Source: Candidatus Pacearchaeota archaeon (GTDB lineage Archaea; Nanoarchaeota; Nanoarchaeia; Pacearchaeales; GW2011-AR1). From it: a stretch of 12,404 nucleotides of DNA. The stretch is from positions 1 through 12,404 of the forward strand of contig NZER01000343.1 of NCBI GenBank assembly GCA_002690445.1. Direction: 5' to 3'. Positions 1 to 5,981 of this stretch are shown here, one piece after another. The notes beneath the pieces are model-generated. The model was not told where the DNA came from, made no database searches, and was given only the letters and a program-made list of their open reading frames with translations. The number at the start of each line of letters is the position of its first letter. Position 1 is the first letter of the stretch. Position numbers and translations under genes: made by a program.

Positions 1-90
1 ATCTCTCTTCGCCCTGTAGAGTTGCATGTGGTGAAGGCGTTTGTTTGGGTTCAGGTCAGGGTCAGGCAGATGGCCCAGTTCAATACGCAT
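1..90 (-). CDS. RusA-like Holliday-junction resolvase, N-terminal fragment
   Basis: Only the first 30 codons are inside the window; the gene runs off the left edge. The peptide begins MRIELGHLPDPDLNPNKRLH. The pattern LP-x-P-(D/E)-L-x-P-N-x-R-x-H/W is how RusA-family endodeoxyribonucleases usually start. RusA enzymes cut Holliday junctions and are common in phage replication and recombination modules. GGAG lies 9 bases before the ATG, and the start overlaps the 3' end of the upstream gene by 11 bases. The neighbours, a nuclease, an SSB-like protein and a RecA-fold ATPase, fit this role. The catalytic aspartates would lie outside the window, so the call rests on the N-terminal motif alone. Confidence 0.55.
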   Translation of the reverse strand, partial: MRIELGHLPDPDLNPNKRLHHMQLYRAKRD

Positions 91-451
91 ATGAGTGTTC
101 TCCGCTAGGAAGTGTACTGTTGTCTGGCCCGATGGTGGCCTGGACTCGTTGCTTACGGAGATTGAATATGCCCTCCAGCTCAGGGTTACGATCCATCAGG
201 AGGCGGGCGTAGAACGGGTGGTGGTTATTGTTACACTTGAACGTCCCTGATGACTGGATTGCCATCTCCCACCGAACCCTCTCCCAGAGCATCTTCATAC
301 CTCCGATGGACTCCGATCCCCGTCGTTCCCTCCACTCCTGGGCGAACTGCACAAGCATCTGGTACACCTCTGGGTGCCTGAAGTGGTATTCCCAGAAGTT
401 CTGCTCCAGACGTGAGCATGATGTCGTATCCCGTAATGCCAGCTGTACCAT
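80..451 (-). CDS. conserved phage protein of unknown function
   Basis: A 123-residue soluble protein with no signal peptide or membrane segment. Its core contains FWEYHFRHPEVYQ, then an aromatic and basic stretch with KMLWERVRWE, a FKCNNNHHPFYARLLM segment, and PELEGIFNLRKQR. I recognise this order (a WEYH-type start, a W-R-W-E helix, an N-N-N-H turn, then Y-A-R) from hypothetical proteins widespread in phages and mobile elements; I know of no established function. Two ATGs are adjacent at 454 and 451. I chose 451 because GGAGG is 4 bases before it but only 1 base before the other. The start overlaps the stop of the upstream HTH gene, which implies translational coupling. Confidence 0.8.
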   Translation of the reverse strand: MVQLALRDTTSCSRLEQNFWEYHFRHPEVYQMLVQFAQEWRERRGSESIGGMKMLWERVRWEMAIQSSGTFKCNNNHHPFYARLLMDRNPELEGIFNLRKQRVQATIGPDNSTLPSGEHSYAY

Positions 452-813
452 CATACCTCCCTCGGGGCAAACGCCTTGGGAAGCCGTGGCTTTGGCGGGT
501 TGACTGGTAGCCCAAGCCTTGTCCGCAATTGTCTTACCCTCTCCCTGCTAAGGCCAAGTATTCGAGCCGTGTGTGCGTCTGGCTCTCCAGCTGCATGTGC
601 CTCCCGTATGGCTGCCTCGTGACCACGGTACCACAGTGGCATCCAGTCCCCAATGTCCTCCAGTGTGACATAGACCTTTCCGTTCCTTCGGTAGGACCGT
701 ATAGACCCGCCTCTGACACGACTCCATAGGGTGAAGGCGTTGAGGCCAGACTTTTGTGACGCCTCAGCGCAGGTCAACAGTTCTCTCCACTGATCTGGGG
801 GTTTTTTGTCCAT
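451..813 (-). CDS. DNA-binding protein with two helix-turn-helix segments
   Basis: A 120-residue protein. Residues 14-58 (TCAEASQKSGLNAFTLWSRV, then a basic hairpin RRNGKVYVTLEDI) look like an excisionase/MerR-type HTH with its wing. Residues 79-101 (AHTARILGLSRERVRQLRTR) match the helix-turn-helix of sigma-70 region 4, where S-R-E-R-V-R-Q is the recognition helix. The two lie on one chain with a basic, proline-rich tail. A DNA-binding regulator or replication accessory factor is the likely role, but the target is unknown. The start is ATG 813, since GGAGG lies 6 bases upstream; a GTG six bases earlier overlaps that ribosome binding site and is unlikely. The stop overlaps the next gene. Confidence 0.78.
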   Translation of the reverse strand: MDKKPPDQWRELLTCAEASQKSGLNAFTLWSRVRGGSIRSYRRNGKVYVTLEDIGDWMPLWYRGHEAAIREAHAAGEPDAHTARILGLSRERVRQLRTRLGLPVNPPKPRLPKAFAPREV

Positions 814-834
814 GAGCACCTCCTCTTTCTTCCG

Positions 835-1233
835 TTACGCTGAGTTTCCAGCACACCACACACAGCGCACGATCTGGTCGTCAGGGCACCCGTCTCTACA
901 GAGGCACCCCTCGTCGTCAGGGTTCAGGGCAATGTACATCCGCTCGACATTGATCCAGCGGTCCATTGTCTCGTTGATCTTGTTGTGCATGGCAGTCATC
1001 TCCCGCCTCGCATCGAGCAGCCACTGTCGTACCGATTTGCTGTCCTCCATGATGCCCAGAACGTCCGCCTTGTTATTCTCCAGTATCCTGAACGCCAGAT
1101 GAGGATCCCCGCGATCATCCACCACCTGCTTCATCCGCAGCTTTTTCCCATTCCTCGTCAGCTCGATCCCGGCTTCCTGAGCTATGTGTAAGAGCCCAAC
1201 CCTGCGGTCAAGATCTTCGTCTATACCTCCCAT
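835..1233 (-). CDS. hypothetical protein with C-terminal cysteine cluster
   Basis: A 132-residue protein I do not recognise. The N-terminal segment (LLHIAQEAGIELTRNGKKLR) is reminiscent of the lead-in to the zinc domain of DnaG-type primases, but no primase zinc motif or Toprim residues follow, so this is not called a primase. The middle is helical and charged. The C-terminus has CLCRDGC and CVWC, a plausible zinc site. AGGAG lies about 7 bases before ATG 1233, and the start sits inside the 3' end of the ATPase gene (13-base overlap), so the two are probably co-translated. Its position next to the helicase-like ATPase suggests a replication accessory role, which is inference. Confidence 0.7.
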   Translation of the reverse strand: MGGIDEDLDRRVGLLHIAQEAGIELTRNGKKLRMKQVVDDRGDPHLAFRILENNKADVLGIMEDSKSVRQWLLDARREMTAMHNKINETMDRWINVERMYIALNPDDEGCLCRDGCPDDQIVRCVWCAGNSA

Positions 1234-2546
1234 TCTGTCGCTCCTGGTGGTGGGATAGGGATGCTCCGTGCAGCCCATTCCTCAGATTCCGACCTGATGT
1301 TCTCGTAGAAACCCTTGCTGACTACCCTGAACATGTCCTTGTTATCGCTCAACTCCTTGGAGATGTGGGTAGTACCCTTTCCAAGGGCTTCCGCAATGTC
1401 CGCAACTGACTGTGCCCCAATGCTTTCCTCAAGGTAGTTCTTGATGCGTTCCTTCACGGTCATCTCGCTCTCAAGACGGGTATGCTTGACATCCCGTCTC
1501 GTGAACGTCGCCATTCCTCCCACGTTATCGAACTGGAGGTTCCACCCCATCGGGTGAATGAGTCGACTGTTGTTCGCCTTCTCGTGGAACATAGCCATCT
1601 CGAACTCCACGTCCTGTTCGCGCTGGGATTTCTTGACGTGGTACACCAGCCTCGATGCGTTCCTCTTGTACACGCTACCGAACAGGACATCGCTCTTATT
1701 GGTGTGGTCAATGCACAGGCTGGTTACACCGAGGCTCCTGATGGCCCCGAACAGCTTGAGCACCACCTCTGCTGACTCTGGCTCCCCCATGCACGCTGAC
1801 CCCAACGAGTCGCACACGACGAACTGGATGTTCCTGTCCTGCACAATTTTCCTGACCACTGATACGTCACTGGACAACCCTTGGGTCATGTATTTGTACC
1901 AGATGCCTGTCTCTGTACGTTCAGGCAGTCCAAGCCCTTTCCGTATCATGGCAAGGCGTGACCCGATCTCGTTGAGATCTGTCTCCCAGTCAAGGTACAG
2001 CACCCGTGCCTGGGAGACTTCCAGCCCGGATGCGTTGATCCCCTCATGCACGAGTACGCTCAGGTACTGACCAAGCCATGACTTGCCAGACGATCCCTCT
2101 CCATAAATCAGGGTTGGGTGCCCAATTTGCACCAGCGGACGTATCAGCCAGTGCCCTTCGGGCGATGCCTTTATCTGTCCCACAAGCTCAGTCTCTGGAG
2201 CCCCTGTGCGGTAGGCATCGGTCGCCGCAACGCAGAGCTGGTCAACAATATGCTTCCAGCCGAGTGACTCGTCCTCTTCTGTGAGGCTCTTGACATATGG
2301 TGCAGATGGATTACTGAGGTTCACCCTGCGCCGGAGGACGTGCCCTGACGCGTTGGCGCTGGGCCTCTGGGACCGGAACTCAACCTCGGCTGAGAGTGAC
2401 GAGTCCCTTTCCCTATTGAAGTGTGATACCTCGGCCTGTATGTTGAGCCTGGGCCAGTCCAGGCGGTAGTGTCCACCTGCCCCAAATATATCGAACGTGT
2501 CAATAGGGATGTCTTCAAGAGGTACTACTGGATCGTGGTCGAACAT
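1221..2546 (-). CDS. RecA-fold ATPase, RepA/AAA_25-like replicative helicase or loader
   Basis: A 441-residue protein. Residues 146-156 hold a Walker A loop (GEGSSGKS, with K155). VLYLDWE at 182-188 and FVVCDS at 242-247 are the acidic strand motifs, and CIDHTNK at 278-284 is a motif-3-like sensor. This order is that of the AAA_25/RepA hexameric helicases encoded by plasmids and phages. The first 120 residues are a separate, unrecognised domain. Residues about 365-415 look like a winged helix (SVADIAEALGKGTTHISKEL), suited to DNA binding. It probably unwinds DNA or loads a helicase at replication. GGAGG lies 5 bases before ATG 2546; the start overlaps the upstream gene by 32 bases. A recombination ATPase remains possible. 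Confidence 0.88.
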   Translation of the reverse strand: MFDHDPVVPLEDIPIDTFDIFGAGGHYRLDWPRLNIQAEVSHFNRERDSSLSAEVEFRSQRPSANASGHVLRRRVNLSNPSAPYVKSLTEEDESLGWKHIVDQLCVAATDAYRTGAPETELVGQIKASPEGHWLIRPLVQIGHPTLIYGEGSSGKSWLGQYLSVLVHEGINASGLEVSQARVLYLDWETDLNEIGSRLAMIRKGLGLPERTETGIWYKYMTQGLSSDVSVVRKIVQDRNIQFVVCDSLGSACMGEPESAEVVLKLFGAIRSLGVTSLCIDHTNKSDVLFGSVYKRNASRLVYHVKKSQREQDVEFEMAMFHEKANNSRLIHPMGWNLQFDNVGGMATFTRRDVKHTRLESEMTVKERIKNYLEESIGAQSVADIAEALGKGTTHISKELSDNKDMFRVVSKGFYENIRSESEEWAARSIPIPPPGATEWEV

Positions 2547-2844
2547 TAGCGCCTCCACTTGGGATTTTCTTTTCTGGAACTGGGGCTGGTGGCCGAGATG
2601 GGGTGTCCTTCCTCCTTGGCTGGTAGCCAAGGTTCTCCGCCTGATACCGCAACAGGTCAGTCTGGTCTGCCATAAGGACATTTTGGTCTGCCATAAGGCG
2701 TATCGTTTTCTCCTGGTACGCTATCTCTCTGCACTGGTCGCACCAGTTCAGATAGGTAGTCTCCTGTCCGTGGTCCCCTCCGCAGGGGGGGATGTAAATC
2801 CCCCTGACTCTGGATCTAGGATTCGGATTGAATCTCATCGTCAT
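2515..2844 (-). CDS. hypothetical protein with short heptad repeat and CxxC
   Basis: A 109-residue protein with no family I recognise. Residues about 17-38 contain CGGDH followed by CDQC, a possible zinc site. A helical middle has the in-frame tandem LMADQNV/LMADQTD with 7-residue period, made by a 15-base DNA repeat at 21-base spacing, and it could form a small coiled coil. The C-terminus is rich in proline, serine and basic residues and is probably disordered. GGAGG lies 6 bases before ATG 2844; an in-frame ATG two codons later is possible. It overlaps the upstream gene by 29 bases and the ATPase gene by 32, so expression is tightly linked to replication genes. Confidence 0.72.
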   Translation of the reverse strand: MTMRFNPNPRSRVRGIYIPPCGGDHGQETTYLNWCDQCREIAYQEKTIRLMADQNVLMADQTDLLRYQAENLGYQPRRKDTPSRPPAPVPEKKIPSGGANVRPRSSSTS

Positions 2845-3043
2845 CGTCGTCCTCCTTCTTGCCACCGCTCTTACGATCCCAGCATTTCTGACACAGTCCG
2901 TTGCCAAGATCGACATTCCAATTCCCGCACTTTTGTGCCCTCGTGCACGCACCTATGGATGCCTCCGGCATTGGAGACTTTCGATCTCGACCATGACTGA
3001 AAGGGTCTGGCATATCCCAGCGCACAGAGGATCCGTCACGCAT
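2816..3043 (-). CDS. small zinc-finger-like protein with acidic tail
   Basis: A 75-residue protein. The central part carries four cysteines (IGACTRAQKCGN, then LCQKCWDRK), spaced as C-x5-C-x11-C-x2-C, consistent with one zinc knuckle. The C-terminus has a KKEDDDDDE block. The start is ATG 3043, which overlaps the nuclease stop by one base as TGATG; GGGGG lies six bases upstream. A GTG three bases earlier is the alternative. It sits between the nuclease and the heptad-repeat protein. A partner or DNA/RNA-binding accessory role is plausible from context, but no function can be assigned. Confidence 0.7.
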   Translation of the reverse strand: MRDGSSVRWDMPDPFSHGRDRKSPMPEASIGACTRAQKCGNWNVDLGNGLCQKCWDRKSGGKKEDDDDDEIQSES

Positions 3044-3741
3044 CACTTACCCCCTGTGGTAAGCAGCCATAGCTCCCGTGATGCACGGAACAGCTTACTG
3101 CCACGCTCCAGATCAACCTCTACTACATCCACGCCACTCCCGTCACGCATGATGTATGCCACGCAGCCCCTGAGAGGGGCATACACACTCCCCATCGTGG
3201 TGAGGCACGATGCGTAGGCAGCGAGCTGGGCGGAGTCTTTATTGATACGCAGGTTTGCCCCGTATTTCTGCCAAGAGGACGGGTCTACGGTTTTCCAGTC
3301 AAAAATGGTCACGGTTCCATCGGTGCTCAGTGATATGGCATCAGCCGTACCGCCGAAGAGCATATCAGGGTGATACAGAAACACCTCCGAGGCTAACCAC
3401 TCCTCTCCTCCCAGCTCGTTGTGCCACGACATGAACACCGGATCCTCCGTGATTGTGCCGTTCGTTATGTACCTGTCGATGGCCTCATGGAGACGGTTTC
3501 CAGTATCAACAGATTCTTTGTTGATACTTCTCGGGGCGTTGAGGTCGCCGTCATGCTCCCGAACCATCTTGAGCCCCCAGTTGAGGCCAACCCCGAACGT
3601 GTCGCCCTCGATGTGGGAGATCATGCCCGTCACGCTTCGCATCTTCGGGCCGTTATCACCGATCCAGTACTGGTGGTTCCCATTACGGGATATGCTCACG
3701 GTTTCTCCATTGTTTAGCTGATGCCACTGCGTGTCACTCAT
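3043..3741 (-). CDS. PD-(D/E)XK nuclease, Cas4/RecB-type exonuclease fold
   Basis: A 232-residue protein. GNRLHEAIDRYI at 81-92 is the helical motif with the histidine (H85) seen in RecB/Cas4/AddB-like nucleases. GGTADAIS at 130-137 supplies the first aspartate (D134). TIFDWKT at 145-151 is the D-x-K core (D148, K150). QLAAYA at 172-177 is the following Q-x3-Y motif. All active-site motifs are present and in the usual order, so the enzyme is probably active. Such phage nucleases resect DNA for recombination or process replication intermediates. The start overlaps the SSB-like gene by ATGA, matching an exonuclease paired with its ssDNA-binding partner. Confidence 0.88.
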   Translation of the reverse strand: MSDTQWHQLNNGETVSISRNGNHQYWIGDNGPKMRSVTGMISHIEGDTFGVGLNWGLKMVREHDGDLNAPRSINKESVDTGNRLHEAIDRYITNGTITEDPVFMSWHNELGGEEWLASEVFLYHPDMLFGGTADAISLSTDGTVTIFDWKTVDPSSWQKYGANLRINKDSAQLAAYASCLTTMGSVYAPLRGCVAYIMRDGSGVDVVEVDLERGSKLFRASRELWLLTTGGK

Positions 3742-4397
3742 ACCTCGTACACCCCCTCTTCATCCTCTGGATATGGGCCCTGCTCATCTAAAGGGTCATC
3801 TGATATGTCAGGAGCCCCGTCTAGGGCTTCCTGTGGCCTCTCAGGGGCATCCTCAAGGGTTGGCGTCTCTCCGGTGAGCACATAATGGAGGAGCTTTCGG
3901 GCTATAGCGATAGTCCTCTCTACCATCATCTGTGGTGTGGCAAAGTCGCTCACGATTGGGGCTATGACGGTTGCCGCATATCCTAAAGTTGACTGCCTCA
4001 TAATCCTCATCTGGTCCGCAGTTACCTGTGCTTGCGGTGAAGGAGCAGGGCTTGGCTGTGCTATTCGTGGTGTGCTCTGAGGTGCAGGAGAATCCGTGGG
4101 TACATCATCCAGCGATACGCTGGTAACTCTCAGAATGTCCCGGTAGACTCCACCCGCGCTGCGCGGGCTCTCCCTGATTTCAAACCCTAACCGCACAGGA
4201 GAACCTGCTTCCAGGTGCTGTTTCACAATTTTCATACGCTCAAGGATCGTAGCGTCCGTTGCCCGTACATTGGTACGGTAGGTCATCCCTTCCTGCTGGA
4301 TGGTGACCGTCACAAACTCCCTGCCGGTGACGTTGGGCTTGAACTCGATCTCAACGACCTTGCCCTCGATCATGCGTGTATTCTGTTCCATTGTCAT
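3738..4397 (-). CDS. OB-fold-like, probable single-stranded DNA-binding protein
   Basis: A 219-residue protein. Residues 8-98 are beta-rich (MIEGKVVEIEF, REFVTVTIQQEGMTYRTNV, PVRLGFEIRE, RDILRVTSVS), with the pattern expected of an OB fold. Residues 100-126 are a proline/serine/alanine linker. Residues 127-177 are helical (ADQMRIMRQSTLGYAA, then ERTIAIARKLLHYVL). The last 35 residues are strongly acidic, as in SSB tails that recruit partners. This architecture and the position before a PD-(D/E)XK nuclease suggest ssDNA protection during replication or recombination. I see no diagnostic signature, so this is structural inference. GGAGG lies 10 bases before ATG 4397, which overlaps the HTH gene stop (ATGA); a second ATG two codons on is possible. 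Confidence 0.7.
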   Translation of the reverse strand: MTMEQNTRMIEGKVVEIEFKPNVTGREFVTVTIQQEGMTYRTNVRATDATILERMKIVKQHLEAGSPVRLGFEIRESPRSAGGVYRDILRVTSVSLDDVPTDSPAPQSTPRIAQPSPAPSPQAQVTADQMRIMRQSTLGYAATVIAPIVSDFATPQMMVERTIAIARKLLHYVLTGETPTLEDAPERPQEALDGAPDISDDPLDEQGPYPEDEEGVYEV

Positions 4398-4645
4398 CGT
4401 GGTGATACCTCCTGAGTTATACGGTTTTGTAATCCCCTGAGTTTCAGGCACTCGTCCAGTGCATCCTTGGTGTAGTAGTAGCCCCGTCCAAACTCCAGGA
4501 ATCTCAGCCAGCCAGTACGTCTCCACCTGTTGATGGTCTGGACTGAAACCCTGGATTCCGGGCCGCCGCAGTAGTCTGCGGCCTCCTCCGGGGAATACAA
4601 CCGCACCTCGCCTCCACCCACCCTGATCCACTTCTGGTTTTGCAT
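4394..4645 (-). CDS. excisionase/MerR-type helix-turn-helix protein
   Basis: An 83-residue protein. Residues 17-67 (YSPEEAADYCGG, VSVQTINRWRRTGWL, FGRGYYYTKDAL) match the HTH_17/excisionase pattern: a scaffold helix, a recognition helix with INRWRRTG, and a beta wing that ends in a tyrosine-rich strand before the last helix. Such proteins act as excisionases, transcription regulators or DNA architectural factors. With no integrase in the window, a regulatory role is at least as likely. GGAGG lies about 12 bases before ATG 4645, somewhat far. The stop overlaps the SSB-like gene start by ATGA. Confidence 0.82.
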   Translation of the reverse strand: MQNQKWIRVGGGEVRLYSPEEAADYCGGPESRVSVQTINRWRRTGWLRFLEFGRGYYYTKDALDECLKLRGLQNRITQEVSPR

Positions 4646-4649
4646 GGTG

Positions 4650-4772
4650 TTAGTCGCCCTCCTTCCGTTCGTGATTTATCCGGCGTGCCAGCACTGCCGC
4701 CAGTGCCCCAACCAGCAGCCATCCGATTGTGCTGACTACCAGCAGCCGGTTCTCTGTGTCTGAAAAATCCAT
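4650..4772 (-). CDS. 40-residue single-pass membrane protein
   Basis: A 40-residue protein: a short acidic N-terminus (MDFSDTENR), one hydrophobic helix at residues 10-29 (LLVVSTIGWLLVGALAAVLA), then a basic tail (RRINHERKEGD). By the positive-inside rule the C-terminus would be cytoplasmic. AAAGGAG lies about 6 bases before ATG 4772. It lies in an early-type operon, away from any visible lysis genes, so a host-takeover or membrane-anchoring role is as plausible as a holin-like one. Function unknown. Confidence 0.7.
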   Translation of the reverse strand: MDFSDTENRLLVVSTIGWLLVGALAAVLARRINHERKEGD

Positions 4773-4785
4773 AACATCTCCTTTC

Positions 4786-4914
4786 CTAGTCTTCACAGAA
4801 TGGGCAGACCAGCGTAATCCTGCCGTCTCGCTCTTTGACGGTTCCCCCAAAGATAACCAGCACTTTCATCTTGCACAGGGGACACCGAGCGTAGATGTTG
4901 GGTAACTTCGTCAT
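4786..4914 (-). CDS. 42-residue zinc-ribbon microprotein
   Basis: A 42-residue protein that starts MTKLPNIYARCPLCKMKVLV and ends with VCPFCED. CPLC (11-14) and CPFC (37-40) flank a beta-rich middle, the classic layout of a minimal zinc ribbon with CPxC knuckles at each end. GGAGG lies 7 bases before ATG 4914, and the start overlaps the upstream stop as ATGA, so it is translationally coupled. Zinc ribbons of this size bind nucleic acid or partner proteins; the specific role is unknown. Confidence 0.78.
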   Translation of the reverse strand: MTKLPNIYARCPLCKMKVLVIFGGTVKERDGRITLVCPFCED

Positions 4915-5090
4915 AGCATTACCTCCTTACAGCTTGACTCGTATTCAGTACCATCATTCCCACTCCACCTTGTAAGCCAGACCAGCAAATCCGTGGCGGA
5001 GGCAGCGTCCTCCTCAGTAGCAAAGAGGAATCTTTTCTCCTCAGTCGTTGTCGCTTCAAGGTCGTGCTCTATCACAACGAGTTCGATCAT
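4911..5090 (-). CDS. hypothetical small protein, first gene after internal promoter
   Basis: A 59-residue protein (MIELVVIEHDLEATTTEEKR, then an alanine-rich helix with LLVWLTRW) that I do not recognise. It is soluble and acidic. The start is ATG 5090, which has GGGGGG five bases upstream. An in-frame ATG at 5114 lies inside the -10 box of the promoter at 5110-5139 and so cannot be on that promoter's transcript. It is therefore the first gene read from that promoter. Its stop overlaps the zinc-ribbon gene as ATGA. Confidence 0.72.
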   Translation of the reverse strand: MIELVVIEHDLEATTTEEKRFLFATEEDAASATDLLVWLTRWSGNDGTEYESSCKEVML

Positions 5091-5109
5091 GGCGCCCCCC
5101 TTCCCCAGA

Positions 5110-5139
5110 ATCATAGTCTATCACCTAGACCATTGTCAA
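5110..5139 (-). promoter_or_regulatory. internal sigma70-type promoter with operator-like inverted repeat
   Basis: On the minus strand TTGACA (5139-5134) is followed after 18 bases by TATGAT (5115-5110). The spacer contains the perfect inverted repeat GTCTA-GGTGA-TAGAC (5116-5130), which would place a bound repressor between the two boxes. Transcription would start near 5103, upstream of the gene at 4911-5090. The 9-mer CATAGTCTA at 5112-5120 recurs on the opposite strand at 10610-10618, beside the other strong leftward promoter. Confidence 0.72.
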
Positions 5140-5161
5140 TATGCGTAGCGTGTTCCGTATG

Positions 5162-5473
5162 TCAGTTTCTGGTATTTGCAGATGCCCTCCAGTTCACCAA
5201 GTCTATGATGACGCTCGCTGGATCTCCGCCGTAATAGTCCTCTGCGATTGGGTACAGCATGATCCCACTCCCCAGCTCGTTATCCCTGGAGCCACTCACA
5301 CGAATGAGATAGTCAATGATCCTCCTGAGAGCACAGGGCTCATCATTCATTAGAGGCTCTGCCATTTTGAGAGCGGCCTCCGCATCGGACGGCATCATGT
5401 TGCCAGTGCTGTGAGTGTAGAAGTAGACAGATCCTCCACTAGTCCTGATCTCCGCAAGTCTTCGATCTCCCAT
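5162..5473 (-). CDS. conserved phage-type hypothetical protein
   Basis: A 103-residue soluble protein. It has an N-terminal beta hairpin (LAEIRTSGGSVYFYTHSTGN), a helix rich in alanine, an ALRRIIDYLIRVSGSRDNE segment, and a GIMLYP...DYYGGDPASVIIDL ending. This arrangement (YFYTHS, then a RIIDYLI helix, then D-P-x-S-V-I-I-D-L) resembles hypothetical proteins I have seen in phage genomes, but I know of no function. The start is ATG 5473: the ribosome binding site is the AAGGAGAGAG that also encodes the end of the upstream gene, one base upstream of its own boundary. It is the last gene before the internal promoter region. Confidence 0.75.
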   Translation of the reverse strand: MGDRRLAEIRTSGGSVYFYTHSTGNMMPSDAEAALKMAEPLMNDEPCALRRIIDYLIRVSGSRDNELGSGIMLYPIAEDYYGGDPASVIIDLVNWRASANTRN

Positions 5474-5474
5474 G

Positions 5475-5705
5475 TTAGTCACTCTCTCCTTTCGCATTGG
5501 CTATGGCTTGCCTGGCACCCATCCGGTTGCCACTAGTGATGAGGATGTTGTCTTTTGCGACTTCTTCTGCATGGCGCAGGCATAAATCTTTCATCATGCC
5601 ATTCTTCAGAAAGATCACTTTGCCACGCCACCGAAACCTCAGTTCCTTCATTTGTACTATGCCATCATCTAGGCAAAATGGCCTTTCGCATGTGTAAACT
5701 TCCAT
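5475..5705 (-). CDS. hypothetical protein with Cys/His cluster
   Basis: A 76-residue protein. CERPFC near the N-terminus (residues 6-11) and DLCLRHAEE near residues 41-49 give a C-x4-C ... C-x2-H pattern that could bind one zinc. The middle is beta-rich (RFRWRGKVIFLKNG). It ends ANAKGESD, nearly the same as the end of the gene at 7775-7963, because both genes share a 25-base repeat at their 3' ends. The start is ATG 5705, preceded by the GGAAGGTGAG that closes the structured RNA element at 5711-5798. No function assigned. Confidence 0.72.
   Translation of the reverse strand: MEVYTCERPFCLDDGIVQMKELRFRWRGKVIFLKNGMMKDLCLRHAEEVAKDNILITSGNRMGARQAIANAKGESD
5479..5503 (-). repeat. gene-end/ribosome-binding-site repeat, copy 1
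   Basis: These 25 bases are identical to 7779-7803. On the minus strand they encode the ANAKGES end of one gene, and their AAAGGAGAGAG is the ribosome binding site of the next. A degenerate third copy, two bases shorter, lies at 8319-8341. Confidence 0.9.
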
Positions 5706-5710
5706 CAGTT

Positions 5711-5798
5711 GCTCACCTTCCAAACCCCTCTGTATTTGGCTGGCCTTGCCACCAGCCGTGGGGGTTACGCTGGCCCCGTGGGGCCAGTGGCTCACCTA
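5711..5798 (-). promoter_or_regulatory. structured intergenic RNA element, copy B
   Basis: On the minus strand the element begins TAGGTGAG and ends GAGGGGTTTGGAAGGTGAGC; these ends match the copy at 8690-8775. Inside are a hairpin CTGGCCC/GGGCCAG with a 4-base loop (5770-5787), a helix AACCCC/GGGGTT (5761-5766 with 5723-5728), and within it a hairpin GGCTGG/CCAGCC (5738-5757) whose loop contains CAAGG. The GGAAGGTGAG at its 3' edge is the ribosome binding site of the gene at 5475-5705, so folding could control translation. It matches no RNA family I can name. Confidence 0.65.
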
Positions 5799-5804
5799 TC
5801 CCTT

Positions 5805-5960
5805 CTATATCTGGAGTATGTCGGCCCGATTCACTTCCCACCAATAGTCATCATCGGCCTTAGCTTCACAAGCGAAGCAGTCGCCACAAGTGGGATTCAT
5901 CTCGTCACAAGCTCCCATGCAGGTATCACACACGCAATGACTCAGATGTTGCTCTTCCAT
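5805..5960 (-). CDS. 51-residue cysteine-rich protein
   Basis: A 51-residue protein beginning MEEQHLSHCVCDTCMGACDE. Seven cysteines lie in 23 residues (9, 11, 14, 18, 25, 28, 31), with H5 and H8 close by. The C-x-C-x2-C-x3-C and C-x2-C-x2-C spacing suggests one or two zinc sites, or a small metal cluster. The tail is acidic with WW. AAAGGGGGC lies about 4 bases before ATG 5960, a ribosome binding site form also seen at 7276 and 9575. Its stop is followed 7 bases later by RNA element B. Function unknown. Confidence 0.75.
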   Translation of the reverse strand: MEEQHLSHCVCDTCMGACDEMNPTCGDCFACEAKADDDYWWEVNRADILQI

Positions 5961-5981
5961 TCTTGCCCCCTTTCTGATTGG

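Noticed and set aside
1558..2070. A 170-codon plus-strand open frame opposite the ATPase gene
   Set aside because: It is antisense to a gene with clear Walker motifs, lacks a ribosome binding site, and its composition is that of a complementary-strand shadow.
3738..4631. Longer start for the SSB-like gene reaching back to 4631
   Set aside because: The extra 78 codons lie out of frame over the HTH gene, have no ribosome binding site, and the ATG at 4397 has GGAGG and an ATGA overlap.
5711..5798. tRNA or known self-cleaving ribozyme in the structured element
   Set aside because: No anticodon arm, T-loop or CCA end is present, and the conserved core of hammerhead or twister ribozymes is not found.
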